64,000 nucleotides of DNA from Arsenophonus apicola (GCF_020268605.1 NZ_CP084222.1:2170001-2234000); one strand, 5' to 3'; shown: positions 1 to 9,769, counted from the first letter of the stretch. The notes: generated from the letters alone by a model not told the origin. A program made the numbers and translations.

Positions 1-254
1 ATTTGCTTTTACTCGATGAACCTGCTGCTAGCCTTGATATGCAAAGTGAGCAACGTGTGATGACCGCACTTAATATGGCTTCTACTAAACAAACAACTTT
101 GCTGGTTACTCATTTGTTAGAAGAAGCTGCCACATACGACCAAATATGGGTCATGGAAAATGGTTTAATTATTGAACAGGGCACTTATAACAAGCTAAGT
201 CAGACTACAGGGGCTTTTAGCCGCCTGTTAACTTATCGCGCAGAGGAGATATAA
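1..254 (+). CDS. cydD: CydD C-terminal end (partial), glutathione/cysteine ABC exporter subunit
   Basis: Only the last 83 or so codons are present; the gene enters from the left edge. The fragment starts inside the nucleotide-binding domain with a Walker B motif (LLLDEPAASLD), followed by the H-loop region (LLVTHLLEEA) and the short C-terminal tail usual for this exporter. It stops at 252-254, one base before the cydC start codon, so the two are clearly co-transcribed. CydD pairs with CydC in the inner membrane to export glutathione and cysteine to the periplasm, which cytochrome bd assembly needs; the cydABX genes lie at about 55-57.8 kb. Identity rests on the fragment plus its position directly before cydC. 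Confidence 0.9.
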   Translation, partial: LLLLDEPAASLDMQSEQRVMTALNMASTKQTTLLVTHLLEEAATYDQIWVMENGLIIEQGTYNKLSQTTGAFSRLLTYRAEEI

Positions 255-255
255 T

Positions 256-1989
256 ATGCGTGTACTACTCCCTTTTCTTGCGCTTTATCGTCGTCATTGG
301 GTACTGCTTAATCTTGGTATTTTGTTAACCATTGTTGCGGTACTGGCGAGTATTAGCCTACTGACTTTATCAGGTTGGTTTTTAGCCGGAACGGCTCTTG
401 CTGGTGCTGCCGGGCTTTATACTTTTAATTATATGCTACCAGCAGCAGGTGTTCGTGGTTCAGCCATTATCCGCACGGCCAGTCGTTACGCCGAACGATT
501 AGTTAACCATGATGCAACTTTTCGTGTTTTAGCCCATTTAAGGATATTTACTTTTCAAAAACTATTCCCACTATCCCCTGGCGCTATCGCACACTATCGC
601 CAAGGAGATATTCTTAATCGTCTGGTCGCTGATGTCGAGAGCCTTGATCATTTGTATCTACGGGTGCTTTCTCCCATATTCGCTGCTTTGGTTATTACTA
701 TTTTGCTCACCCTAGCATTAAGTACATTAGACTTACAGCTTGCCCTTACTTTGGGCACAATTATGCTCTGTTTGCTGATTACTTTACCCTTTTTCTTTTA
801 TCAAGGGGGAAAATCTATCGGGCACGATATCACTATATTACGTAGCCAATATCGCGCTTGTTTAATCAATATTATCCAGGCACAAGCAGAGCTAACTGTT
901 TTTGGTGCATTACCTCGCTTTCGACAAGTATTGACCAATCTAGAATCCAACTGGTTAAAGCGCCAGCAGCAGCAAGCTAACTTAACCGCGCTATCACAAT
1001 CTATTATGATTTTTATCTCCGGCTTTACCGCAACCCTACTAATGTGGATGGCAGCAACCGGAGTTGGTGAGCAGCATAAACCTGGTGCACTTATTGCCCT
1101 ATTCGTTTTCTGTACCTTAGCTGCTTTTGAAGTTCTTGGACCAGTAGCTGTTGCATTTCAATATTTAGGACAAGTTGTTACTTCGGCAAATCGCTTAATG
1201 GAGTTAATTAATCAAAAACCAGCAGTGACATTTCCGGCTTCAGGCATATCAACGAGTGATAAAGTTGAGATCAAATTGCAACAAGTGCATTTCAGTTATC
1301 CCCAACAACTGCAACCAACATTAGAAAATATCTGTTTGACACTTAATGCAGGTGAACATGTTGCGCTACTAGGTAAAACTGGTTGTGGTAAATCTACACT
1401 GTTACAATTATTAACGCGTGCCTGGGATGTTAGTTCAGGCCAGATCTTGATAAATGGTCAGCCAATTAATCACTATAATGAGCATACATTACGTAAATTA
1501 ATGGCGGTAGTACCACAGCGAACCCATATTTTTAGTGATACCTTGCGTAATAATCTGCTAATAGCAAAAGATGATGCCAGTGATACTTTACTGACAAAAG
1601 TATTAAAACAAGTCGGTTTAGATAGCCTGATTAAAAATCAAGGGCTGGATAGTTGGATCGGTGAAGGAGGTCGACAACTCTCAGGTGGTGAACAACGGCG
1701 ATTAGGTATCGCAAGAGCCCTACTTTATGATGCACCTGTTATTTTATTAGATGAACCTACTGAAGGATTAGATGCAAAAACTGAAAACCAGATCCTGCTT
1801 CAGTTGCAGCAACACTGCTGCGACAAAACCTTGTTAGTGATTACCCATCGCTTACAAGGATTGGATAAAATGGATCAAATATATGTAATGGATGATGGAA
1901 AAATTATTGAGCAAGCAACGTATAAGGAATTATTACAATTGCGAGGGCGCTATTTTCAATATTATCAAGCCAAAATAGTACTAACATAA
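256..1989 (+). CDS. cydC: CydC, glutathione/cysteine exporter ABC subunit
   Basis: 577 residues, close to the 573 of the E. coli protein. Residues about 1-310 form a six-helix ABC exporter membrane domain. The C-terminal ATPase domain shows Walker A (GKTGCGKST, about residue 372), the signature LSGGEQRR (about 474), Walker B (VILLDEP, about 494) and the H-loop (VITHR). It forms a heterodimer with CydD, encoded one base upstream, and supplies reduced thiols to the periplasm for cytochrome bd and c-type cytochrome maturation. The order cydD-cydC-aat-infA is the classic enterobacterial one. Nothing looks damaged. Confidence 0.96.
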   Translation: MRVLLPFLALYRRHWVLLNLGILLTIVAVLASISLLTLSGWFLAGTALAGAAGLYTFNYMLPAAGVRGSAIIRTASRYAERLVNHDATFRVLAHLRIFTFQKLFPLSPGAIAHYRQGDILNRLVADVESLDHLYLRVLSPIFAALVITILLTLALSTLDLQLALTLGTIMLCLLITLPFFFYQGGKSIGHDITILRSQYRACLINIIQAQAELTVFGALPRFRQVLTNLESNWLKRQQQQANLTALSQSIMIFISGFTATLLMWMAATGVGEQHKPGALIALFVFCTLAAFEVLGPVAVAFQYLGQVVTSANRLMELINQKPAVTFPASGISTSDKVEIKLQQVHFSYPQQLQPTLENICLTLNAGEHVALLGKTGCGKSTLLQLLTRAWDVSSGQILINGQPINHYNEHTLRKLMAVVPQRTHIFSDTLRNNLLIAKDDASDTLLTKVLKQVGLDSLIKNQGLDSWIGEGGRQLSGGEQRRLGIARALLYDAPVILLDEPTEGLDAKTENQILLQLQQHCCDKTLLVITHRLQGLDKMDQIYVMDDGKIIEQATYKELLQLRGRYFQYYQAKIVLT

Positions 1990-2017
1990 TTATAAAATTA
2001 GCTAATAGGATGGTTAT

Positions 2018-2734
2018 ATGTTTCAGCTTGATGAGAGATCTTATATCTTTCCAGCGCCAGAATATGCTCTAAGTGAACCCAACGGCTTACTCGCCATCGG
2101 CGGTGATCTGGCGGTCGGTAGATTACAAGCTGCCTATTATGAAGGGATTTTCCCTTGGTTTAATCCAACGGAAATTCCATTGTGGTGGTCGCCAGATCCA
2201 CGTGCAGTTCTCTTGCCAGCAGAAATACACATTAGTCGAACAACTAAAAAAAGAATGCGAAAAACGCCTTATGTCATTACGTTAAATCATGCCTTTGAGC
2301 AAGTTATCGCCGGCTGCGCACAACGACAGGAAGGAACTTGGATCACTCACCAAATAATAGAGGCATATACTGCTTTGCATCAACTAGGTGTTGCGCATTC
2401 CGTCGAAGTTTGGCACAACACAAAATTAATTGGTGGACTGTATGGCGTTAATGTTGGTAAAATTTTTTGTGGTGAATCGATGTTTAGCCGTGTTAGTGAT
2501 GGTTCTAAATATGCACTTATTGCTTTTTATCACCATTTCCTGGGTTTTGGCGGTAAACTGTTTGATTGTCAAATAATTAATGCATATACCGCCTCTTTAG
2601 GTGTGAGAGAGATCCCTCGGGTACAATTTTTAAATTATCTCTATCAATATCGCGACCAACCTATTGATAAAGCATGTTGGCTAAAGCAAACTATAAGTTT
2701 ACCTAGTGCAGAAGAAACTAATCATTTCGGATAA
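2018..2734 (+). CDS. aat: Leucyl/phenylalanyl-tRNA-protein transferase
   Basis: 238 residues (E. coli 234). Conserved family blocks are visible: FPWF, WWSPDPRAVL, GGLYGV, GESMFS, and the ending region with the DCQ motif. The enzyme moves Leu or Phe from aminoacyl-tRNA to the N-terminus of proteins starting with Arg or Lys, creating N-degrons. These are recognised by ClpS and destroyed by ClpAP, and clpS and clpA lie only 3 kb downstream on the other strand, so the pathway is locally complete except for clpP, which is outside the window. ATG start at 2018 with AGGA about 8 bases upstream; 28-base gap from cydC suggests the same operon. Confidence 0.96.
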   Translation: MFQLDERSYIFPAPEYALSEPNGLLAIGGDLAVGRLQAAYYEGIFPWFNPTEIPLWWSPDPRAVLLPAEIHISRTTKKRMRKTPYVITLNHAFEQVIAGCAQRQEGTWITHQIIEAYTALHQLGVAHSVEVWHNTKLIGGLYGVNVGKIFCGESMFSRVSDGSKYALIAFYHHFLGFGGKLFDCQIINAYTASLGVREIPRVQFLNYLYQYRDQPIDKACWLKQTISLPSAEETNHFG

Positions 2735-3063
2735 TTAACTAGAAAATATTTCTCTGCCTAAACAAAGATATTAGATAGCTGATTAAGCACTAATTTAAAG
2801 ATATAGGTAGCAGAATGATTCATACTATTGCAAACTAAGTTAGATAGTTTGCTGTGACATTGTTGCATTTTATTTTTTTATCGTTCGCGTTGTTCAAACC
2901 GTATACTTGTTGTATATTTTTGTACAATTAAGCTTTAATGCCGTATTTTTCGTATCTTGATAAAAAGTAAAAGTGACTTTAAACTCGACATTCCTTTACA
3001 TAAGGATGGTTTTTCGGCATTATCTTGCCCGTAAAAAACTTGGTGATTAACTTAGAGGATTAG
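2735..3063. other. Intergenic region upstream of infA, no gene seen
   Basis: A 329-base AT-rich spacer between aat and infA. It should hold the infA promoter(s). I see no tRNA gene or convincing open frame. A Shine-Dalgarno GAGG lies just before the infA start. Confidence 0.6.
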
Positions 3064-3282
3064 ATGGCCAAAGAAGACAATATTGAAATGCAAGGTACAG
3101 TACTAGATACTCTGCCCAATACCATGTTCCGTGTTGAACTAGAAAATGGACACGTAGTTACTGCGCATATTTCTGGTAAAATGCGTAAAAATTATATCCG
3201 TATTCTAACGGGCGACAAAGTGACTGTCGAGTTAACACCTTATGATCTGAGTAAAGGCCGCATCATCTTTCGTAGCCGTTGA
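3064..3282 (+). CDS. infA: Translation initiation factor IF-1
   Basis: 72 residues, the exact usual length. A single S1/OB-fold domain begins after MAKEDNIEMQG and is near-identical to enterobacterial IF-1, including the MRKNYIRIL segment and the basic C-terminal FRSR. IF-1 occupies the ribosomal A site during initiation and assists IF-2 and IF-3. The start follows GAGG at 8 bases spacing. In E. coli a tRNA-Ser gene (serW) lies between infA and clpA; the 68 bases here contain only a terminator hairpin, so serW is absent at this locus. Confidence 0.98.
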   Translation: MAKEDNIEMQGTVLDTLPNTMFRVELENGHVVTAHISGKMRKNYIRILTGDKVTVELTPYDLSKGRIIFRSR

Positions 3283-3305
3283 TCGCCTCTTCTCTCAAGC
3301 TCTTG

Positions 3306-3333
3306 CCATAGACGATTGGAATATCGTCTATGG
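3306..3333. terminator. Hairpin between convergent infA and clpA
   Basis: An 11-base perfect inverted repeat (ccatagacgat / atcgtctatgg) with a 6-base loop lies between the ends of infA (+) and clpA (-). It probably serves both directions; the T-tracts are weak, so termination strength is uncertain. Confidence 0.6.
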
Positions 3334-3350
3334 TTATAAACCATCTGTAA

Positions 3351-5636
3351 TTAAATTATTGCATCCTCTGGTTTAGTTTTGTGCATACCTTCAAAATGAT
3401 AGGTTAATTTTTGCGTTTTCTTATTTAGATCGATCTTAACAGCACCACCACGACTCAACTGGCCAAATAATAGTTCATTAGCTAAAGGTTTCTTTAGATT
3501 ATCCTGGATAACCCTTGCCATCGGCCTAGCTCCCATCGCCTTATCATAACCTTTAGTACAAAGCCATTGACGTGCCGCATTACTAATTTCAATTGACACA
3601 CCTTTTTCATCTAGTTGAGCTTGTAACTCAACAATAAACTTATCAACAACTTGAGCAATAACTTCGGTTGTTAAAGCATTAAACCAAATAATACTATCCA
3701 ATCTATTACGAAATTCCGGCGCGAAAATTCGTTTTATCTCTGATAATGCATCAGTACTATTATCTTGCTCAGTAAAACCAATCGATTTACGTTGTGTCTC
3801 TTGTACACCCGCATTGGTAGTCATCACCAAGACAACATTACGAAAATCAGCCTTACGGCCATTATTATCGGTTAATGTTCCATTATCCATCACTTGTAAT
3901 AAAAGATTGAATACATCGGAATGTGCTTTTTCGATTTCATCTAATAAAACAACTGAATAAGGATGTTTTATAACCGCATCTGTCAATAAACCACCTTGAT
4001 CAAAGCCGACATATCCTGGTGGGGCACCAATTAGCCGACTAACTGTATGGCGTTCCATATATTCAGACATATCAAAACGCAATAATTTAATATCTAATGC
4101 TTTTGCTAACTGTACGGTGACTTCTGTTTTACCAACACCTGTTGGCCCAGCAAATAAAAACGCACCAATAGGTCTATGACTACTACCTAATCCCGCTCGA
4201 TTCATTTTGATCGCTTCGCTAAGGGTTTCGATGGCTTGCTCTTGACCAAATACTAGCATTTTCAATCTATTATCTAAATTTTTTAATCGCTCTTTATCGC
4301 TAGAAGAAATAGTTTTTTCAGGAATACGGGCAATTAGGGAGACGACCGATTCTATCTCTTGTACCCCAATTGTTTTTTTACGTCGGTTTTGTGGCATCAA
4401 ACGCGTTCTTGCACCGGCCTCATCAATAACGTCGATGGCTTTATCCGGTAAATGGCGATCAGTAATATACTTTACTGATAAATCAACCGCAGCTTTAATC
4501 GCTTTTGAACTATAACGAACATTATGGTGAGCTTCATACTTAGCCCGTAATCCGTTAATGATCTGTACCGTTTCGTCAGCAGATGGTTCAACGATATCAA
4601 TTTTTTGGAATCGTCTAGCCAGTGCCCGATCTTTCTCAAAAATATGACTAAATTCTTGGTAGGTCGTTGAACCCATCACACGGATCCGGCCACTTGATAG
4701 TAATGGCTTAATCAAATTAGCCGCATCAACTTGTCCGCCTGATGCCGCACCTGCACCAATAATCGTATGAATTTCATCAATAAAGAGAATACTTTTTTCG
4801 TCTTTTTCTAACACATTTAATAATGCTTTAAAGCGCTTTTCGAAATCACCACGATACTTAGTACCGGCTAGTAATGAACCGATATCCAAGGCATAAATAG
4901 TGCAATCTTTCATCACTTCCGGGATATCATTTTGTATAATACGCCATGCTAGCCCTTCCGCAATCGCAGTTTTGCCCACTCCAGATTCACCCACTAGTAG
5001 TGGATTATTCTTTCGTCGACGACAAAGAACCTGGATCGTTCTCTCCAGCTCAAGCTGACGCCCAATTAAAGGATCAACTTTACCGGCTTTTGATAATTGG
5101 TTAAGGTTGGTGGTAAAGCTATCCATCCGTTCTTCAACGCCAACAGCTTCTTCATTCTGATATGCGGCATTAATAGAATCTGACTGACGATTGTCCGCCT
5201 CACTACCTTTGATCATGCCATGAGAAATAAAATTAACCACATCAAGCCGACTGACATCATGTTTACGCAATAAATAAGCAGCTTGAGATTCTTGTTCGCT
5301 AAATATAGCAACCAATACATTGGCACCCGTAACTTCATTACGTCCTGATGACTGGACATGAAACACAGCACGCTGTAATACGCGTTGAAAGCTCAACGTG
5401 GGTTGCGTATCTCGACTATCATCCTCAGGCAATAATGGCGTTGTTTGTGAAATAAAATGCTCCAATTCTTGTCGCAATATCACAAGATCAACTTTGCAAG
5501 CTTCTAAAGCTTCCCGGGCGGATGTATTACTGAGCAACGCCAGCAATAGATGCTCAACCGTCATAAATTCATGCCTGTTATCTCTTGCCTTGGCAAAAGC
5601 TACATTAAGACTAAGTTCAAGTTCTTGGTTAAGCAT
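3351..5636 (-). CDS. clpA: ClpA, ATP-dependent unfoldase of ClpAP
   Basis: 761 residues from the ATG at 5636 (E. coli 758). The open frame extends 16 codons further, but the ATG giving MLNQELELSLN matches the family start and has a strong AGGGAGGT ribosome site 7 bases before it. The double Clp_N domain covers residues 1-145. AAA+ module 1 carries GESGVGKT, module 2 carries GPTGVGKT with the DE-box VVLLDEIEKAH. The ClpP-docking tripeptide reads IGF (in KSIGFTEQ), where E. coli ClpA has IGL and ClpX has IGF. It unfolds substrates, including N-degron proteins delivered by ClpS, into ClpP. It lies 26 bases downstream of clpS on the same strand. Confidence 0.97.
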   Translation of the reverse strand: MLNQELELSLNVAFAKARDNRHEFMTVEHLLLALLSNTSAREALEACKVDLVILRQELEHFISQTTPLLPEDDSRDTQPTLSFQRVLQRAVFHVQSSGRNEVTGANVLVAIFSEQESQAAYLLRKHDVSRLDVVNFISHGMIKGSEADNRQSDSINAAYQNEEAVGVEERMDSFTTNLNQLSKAGKVDPLIGRQLELERTIQVLCRRRKNNPLLVGESGVGKTAIAEGLAWRIIQNDIPEVMKDCTIYALDIGSLLAGTKYRGDFEKRFKALLNVLEKDEKSILFIDEIHTIIGAGAASGGQVDAANLIKPLLSSGRIRVMGSTTYQEFSHIFEKDRALARRFQKIDIVEPSADETVQIINGLRAKYEAHHNVRYSSKAIKAAVDLSVKYITDRHLPDKAIDVIDEAGARTRLMPQNRRKKTIGVQEIESVVSLIARIPEKTISSSDKERLKNLDNRLKMLVFGQEQAIETLSEAIKMNRAGLGSSHRPIGAFLFAGPTGVGKTEVTVQLAKALDIKLLRFDMSEYMERHTVSRLIGAPPGYVGFDQGGLLTDAVIKHPYSVVLLDEIEKAHSDVFNLLLQVMDNGTLTDNNGRKADFRNVVLVMTTNAGVQETQRKSIGFTEQDNSTDALSEIKRIFAPEFRNRLDSIIWFNALTTEVIAQVVDKFIVELQAQLDEKGVSIEISNAARQWLCTKGYDKAMGARPMARVIQDNLKKPLANELLFGQLSRGGAVKIDLNKKTQKLTYHFEGMHKTKPEDAII

Positions 5637-5662
5637 AATCACCTCCCTATAAATTAGTCTAA

Positions 5663-5983
5663 TCAGACTTCTTCTATCGTGCAAAGTAATGGATATTCAT
5701 GTTCTCTTGCATAAATATTAACTTGCGCGGCCTTTGTTTCTGCAACTTCAGCAGTATAAACCCCACAGATCCCTTTTCCATGAAAATGAACATCTAACAT
5801 AATTTGTGTGGCTTGCTCTTCATCAAGAGAAAAGTATTTCTTTAACACTTGTACTACAAAATCCATTGGTGTGAAATCATCATTATTCAAAATCACCTTA
5901 TACATCGAAGGTGGTTGTAAAGCGTGTTCCACTTGTTCCTTCAGCCTGACATCCGTCTGATAATCTGATTGGCACTCACTCAT
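5663..5983 (-). CDS. clpS: ClpS, N-degron adaptor for ClpAP
   Basis: 106 residues, identical in length to E. coli ClpS. The N-degron pocket motifs are present: NNDDFTPMDFV and VHFHGKGICG, followed by the conserved TAEVAETKA. ClpS binds N-terminal Leu/Phe/Tyr/Trp and passes the substrate to ClpA. It is co-directional with clpA (26-base gap) and divergent from cspD, the standard arrangement. With aat nearby, the Leu/Phe N-end rule pathway is represented. Confidence 0.97.
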   Translation of the reverse strand: MSECQSDYQTDVRLKEQVEHALQPPSMYKVILNNDDFTPMDFVVQVLKKYFSLDEEQATQIMLDVHFHGKGICGVYTAEVAETKAAQVNIYAREHEYPLLCTIEEV

Positions 5984-6287
5984 TATGTAAAAATCCAGTT
6001 AAATATTTTTAATTATACATTCTTCTTGAATATTCTTAGTTTATCACTTTGATCCCCTTTGTGACCAATCATCCTTAAAAAAGTAAATAATAAAAAACAG
6101 TGACCTATAGCGTTATCTAAATCAAATTTCAGCAACAGAACTACTTTCTGGGAATATAGTACACTTGACGCCATATATCTTTTTAATACAGTATATTTTA
6201 TGAACAAGCAATTTTTAGTTCGCTTCAATATGAAATGAGCTGTTCACAGGCACTTGTTTGATAAAACCCTATTATGAAGGATGATGT
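5984..6287. other. clpS-cspD divergent intergenic region
   Basis: 304 bases between two divergent genes, so it must hold both promoters. A 71-codon open frame on the minus strand (6013-6228) resembles no family and lacks a good ribosome site; I treat it as chance. Confidence 0.55.
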
Positions 6288-6500
6288 ATGGAGACAGGTA
6301 CAGTTAAGTGGTTTAATAATGCTAAAGGTTTTGGCTTCATCTGCCCCGAAAATGGTGGCGAAGACATCTTCGCACACTATTCCAGTATCCAGATGGAAGG
6401 GTACCGTACATTGAAAGCTGGACAGAAGGTTAATTTTAGTTCAACTAAAGGGCCTAAAGGTAACCATGCCTGCCTTATTATTCCTGTAGAAAATGAATAG
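6288..6500 (+). CDS. cspD: CspD, stationary-phase cold-shock-like DNA replication inhibitor
   Basis: 70 residues (E. coli 74). It is a single cold-shock domain with RNP1 (KGFGFI) and RNP2 (DIFAHY). The GGEDIFAHYSSIQMEGYRTL block is diagnostic of CspD rather than CspA, CspC or CspE. The protein binds single-stranded DNA and inhibits replication in slow-growing cells. Its position next to clpS, divergently transcribed, confirms the name. AAGGATGATGT precedes the ATG. Confidence 0.95.
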   Translation: METGTVKWFNNAKGFGFICPENGGEDIFAHYSSIQMEGYRTLKAGQKVNFSSTKGPKGNHACLIIPVENE

Positions 6501-6544
6501 GTAGGTTTTCATTGCCTTTAATCATCATTTACAATTTTAATTAT

Positions 6545-6569
6545 TGCTCCCAATCTTCTTTTGGGAGCA
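6545..6569 (+). terminator. Hairpin downstream of cspD, convergent with macB
   Basis: The inverted repeat tgctcccaa / ttgggagca encloses a 7-base loop between the converging cspD and macB genes. It plausibly acts in both directions. Confidence 0.6.
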
Positions 6570-6585
6570 TATAAATCCTTATTTT

Positions 6586-8532
6586 TCATTCTCTTGCCAA
6601 CGCATCAACTGGATTCAATTTTGCCGCATTGCGGGCAGGTAAAAAACCAAAAATGAGGCCAATAACGGTTGAGCAAAGCAAAGCACCTAGTAGTGGCATT
6701 AGACTAAAAGTAAACTGCCAATTTGGTAATACCAAGCGGGCTATAATTGCCACTAAATAAGAGAGCAAGATCCCTAAAAAGCCACCAAACAAACAAATAA
6801 AAATCGATTCTATCAAAAATTGTTGCATAATATCGCTATTTCGCGCGCCGATCGCGATGCGAATACCAATTTCTTTCGTCCGTTCGGTTACTGAAACCAA
6901 CATGATATTCATAACACCTATACCACCGACTAGTAGGGAAATAACAGCGACTAATGTTAAAAATAACTGTAGCGTATTGGTCGTTTTTTCAATCGTTTTA
7001 ATCAAGGTATCGAAATTGTAGGTAAAAATATCTTTTTTTCCATGTAATACCGTCAACAATCGCGTCAATTGTTGTTCTGCTTCTGACGAGCTATAACCCT
7101 GTTTGATCCTAATATCAAGATTATCAAAATACGAGCGATTCATCAGACGACTACTCATGGTGGTATAAGGCATCCAGATTTGTAGCATATCGCTATTGCC
7201 ATAAATAGACTTTTGCTCTGCGGCCACACCAATAATAGTAACCGGTATATTGCCAACTAGCATTATTTCACCAACAACCTGTTTCTGCTGAGGGAAAAAC
7301 ATATTTTTGGTGTTTTGATCAATAACAATAACCTGTGCATGGTGCTTAACCATATCGCTGGTCAGTATTATCCCTTCGCTCATTGGCATAGCATAAACAT
7401 CAAAATATGACTCTCCAATACCAGATGCTCTTGCAGCAGAATTTTGACTGCCATAACGTAATCGAACATCAGTACTCATTTTACCCGATATGGCAGAAAC
7501 ATATGGCTGCTCCTGTAGCGCATCTACATCGCTTACTTTAAGTGCCCTTCTATCTTGTGGGCTCATGTTACCAAAGCCCTTGCCAGGGAAAACAGTAATA
7601 GTATTGGTGGCAATTGACTGAATATCGGCTAATACAAGCCCTTTGGCCGCATTGCCAATAACAAGAATACTAACTACCGAGGCTATACCGATAATGATGC
7701 CAAGCATGGTGAGTAATGTACGCATTTTATTAATCAATATCGCTCGCCAGGCCATCAGTAGCGCTTCTCTAAGCTGATTAAGCCATTTGGTCATTGAAAT
7801 TTGCGATTTTTTAGCAGAAAAAATCGGCGGTAATCGTTTTGCTGACTCACGTTGCACGCAATTACGGATAATTTCGCCATTTTTAATTTCAATTATCCGT
7901 TCTGCCTGCTCTGCTATCTGCATATTATGAGTAACCAGAATAACGGTATATCCCTGTTCGCATAACTGTTTAAGAATAGCAATAACTTCATTACCTGAGT
8001 GACTATCCAAAGCGCCGGTTGGCTCATCAGCTAAAATAATCTGCCCACCATTCATCAATGCCCGAGCAATACTGACTCTCTGCTGTTGGCCGCCAGACAA
8101 CTGTGTCGGATAATATTTAATTCGGTCATTTAAACCAAGACGCGTTAATAAGGCAATTGCTCGCTTACGACGTTCTTGTTGGCATGCGCCAGCATAGATA
8201 GCTGGAATTTCAACATTCTGTTCGGCCGTCAAATAGGGTAACAAATGATAACGCTGGAAAATGAAACCAAAATATTCGCGACGTAAAACAGAAAGTTGCT
8301 CGTTATCTAACTCATCAATATTCTGTCCAGCCAAATAGTATTGGCCATAACTTGGTTTATCTAAACAACCAAGAATATTCATTAAAGTTGATTTCCCAGA
8401 GCCTGAAGCGCCAACTATAGCTACCATTTCGCCAGCATTAATGGTCAAAGAAATATTTTTTAGTACCGCTACTTGCTGTTCGCCTGAGCGATAATTACGA
8501 CCTATATTACATAATTCAAGTAATGCACTCAT
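6586..8532 (-). CDS. macB: MacB, macrolide/enterotoxin efflux ABC transporter
   Basis: 648 residues from ATG 8532, exactly the E. coli length. An upstream extension of 54 codons is open but overlaps macA and has no family match. The N-terminal ATPase domain shows GASGSGKST, LSGGQQQR and ADEPTGALD. A membrane helix near residue 275, a large periplasmic domain and three C-terminal helices (FtsX fold, ending near NPVDALARE) follow. MacB is the motor of the MacA-MacB-TolC tripartite pump, which exports macrolides, enterotoxin and haem precursors. macA ends 4 bases upstream, forming one operon. Confidence 0.96.
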   Translation of the reverse strand: MSALLELCNIGRNYRSGEQQVAVLKNISLTINAGEMVAIVGASGSGKSTLMNILGCLDKPSYGQYYLAGQNIDELDNEQLSVLRREYFGFIFQRYHLLPYLTAEQNVEIPAIYAGACQQERRKRAIALLTRLGLNDRIKYYPTQLSGGQQQRVSIARALMNGGQIILADEPTGALDSHSGNEVIAILKQLCEQGYTVILVTHNMQIAEQAERIIEIKNGEIIRNCVQRESAKRLPPIFSAKKSQISMTKWLNQLREALLMAWRAILINKMRTLLTMLGIIIGIASVVSILVIGNAAKGLVLADIQSIATNTITVFPGKGFGNMSPQDRRALKVSDVDALQEQPYVSAISGKMSTDVRLRYGSQNSAARASGIGESYFDVYAMPMSEGIILTSDMVKHHAQVIVIDQNTKNMFFPQQKQVVGEIMLVGNIPVTIIGVAAEQKSIYGNSDMLQIWMPYTTMSSRLMNRSYFDNLDIRIKQGYSSSEAEQQLTRLLTVLHGKKDIFTYNFDTLIKTIEKTTNTLQLFLTLVAVISLLVGGIGVMNIMLVSVTERTKEIGIRIAIGARNSDIMQQFLIESIFICLFGGFLGILLSYLVAIIARLVLPNWQFTFSLMPLLGALLCSTVIGLIFGFLPARNAAKLNPVDALARE

Positions 8533-8536
8533 TCCT

Positions 8537-9655
8537 TTATCCTTTTGAAGTTTCAGGGTTGGTAATGACCAAATCACCTTCAGCAAGACCGGAAACAATT
8601 TCAGCATCGATATAATTTCGTGTAGCAACTTCGACTTTTTTCTCCACCTGGTAGCCATTTTGCAGAATCGCAACAGTATATTGATTACCCGCAATGTTTT
8701 CTCTCAATGCAGATAGCGGTAAAAGCAATACATTTTTATGTAATTCAAGTTGAATTTTAATTTGCGCAGTCATTTGTAGTTTTAAAATATGCTGCGGATT
8801 GGGTACCTCAAAGCGCGCATAATAAAAAATTGCATTATTAACTTCTTCCGGCGTAGGTAATATATCTTTCAAAACTCCTTTAAAAGTGGTATCCGGTGCA
8901 CCAAGAATAGTAAAAGAAGCTTTTTGCCCCGGTTTAAGATTAATAATGTCGGCTTCGGAAACTTGCGCTTTTACTAACATTGTATCCAAGTCTGCTAAAG
9001 TCATGATGGTTGGCGCTTCTTGGGCAGCAATGACAGTTTGTCCCTGCAAGGTTTTAATGTTGGTAACAATCCCACTCAATGGCGCAGTAAGATGGGTATA
9101 CTTCAAATTGGTTTTAGCCGTATTTAACGAGGCTTGATTACGATTAATTTGGGCAATATAAATTTTTACCCGCGCTTTTTTAACCTCAACATCGGTTTTA
9201 ACTCGATCAAACTCTTGCCTTGAAATAGCCTGATGCTTCGCCAAATCAATATGGCGTTGATAAGTCATTTCTGCTAATTTCAATTCTGCACGGGCTAAGG
9301 CTAAATTAGCTTGACGTTCACGCAGAATTTCCTCGGATTCTTTCACCACATTTTGCGCGTTTTGGGGATCGATTACCGCTAATAAGTCCCCTTTTTTCAC
9401 CATATCCCCCTCTTTGACATAAAGAGTTTGTAACTGGCCACTAACCTGAGCACCAACATCTACCTTACTAACTGCGTCCAGCTTGCCAGTTGCCAGTACA
9501 TACTTTTCGATATTCCCTCTAATAACGGGTACAGTCTGATAAGTTACCTTTTTAGGTAAATTAATTACATACAACATCGCAGCAGTGACGACAATAATTA
9601 ATAGCAACACGAGAAAAATCAATAACCGCTTTTTTTGATTGCGAAGAAATTTCAT
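8537..9655 (-). CDS. macA: MacA, periplasmic adaptor of the MacAB-TolC pump
   Basis: 372 residues (E. coli 371). It has an N-terminal membrane anchor (about residues 10-30), a split lipoyl/barrel-sandwich domain, a long coiled-coil hairpin (about 100-190, Ala/Lys/Glu rich) and beta-barrel and membrane-proximal domains. This is the HlyD/RND-adaptor architecture. MacA bridges MacB to TolC and stimulates its ATPase. It is the first gene of the macAB operon. Confidence 0.95.
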   Translation of the reverse strand: MKFLRNQKKRLLIFLVLLLIIVVTAAMLYVINLPKKVTYQTVPVIRGNIEKYVLATGKLDAVSKVDVGAQVSGQLQTLYVKEGDMVKKGDLLAVIDPQNAQNVVKESEEILRERQANLALARAELKLAEMTYQRHIDLAKHQAISRQEFDRVKTDVEVKKARVKIYIAQINRNQASLNTAKTNLKYTHLTAPLSGIVTNIKTLQGQTVIAAQEAPTIMTLADLDTMLVKAQVSEADIINLKPGQKASFTILGAPDTTFKGVLKDILPTPEEVNNAIFYYARFEVPNPQHILKLQMTAQIKIQLELHKNVLLLPLSALRENIAGNQYTVAILQNGYQVEKKVEVATRNYIDAEIVSGLAEGDLVITNPETSKG

Positions 9656-9769
9656 ACTAAAAATACCTTTTTTAATATGGAATAGGTTAAAAACTGGATA
9701 GCGATCTATTATCTGCCTTGACTAAACCGGCAGACAAATGCCGCAATATATTTATTGCTTACCTGTTTA

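Noticed and set aside
6013..6228. 71-codon minus frame between clpS and cspD
   Set aside because: No ribosome site, no resemblance to any protein, AT-rich spacer.
8533..8694. 54-codon N-terminal extension of macB
   Set aside because: Overlaps macA in another frame; the ATG at 8532 gives exactly the 648-residue family length.
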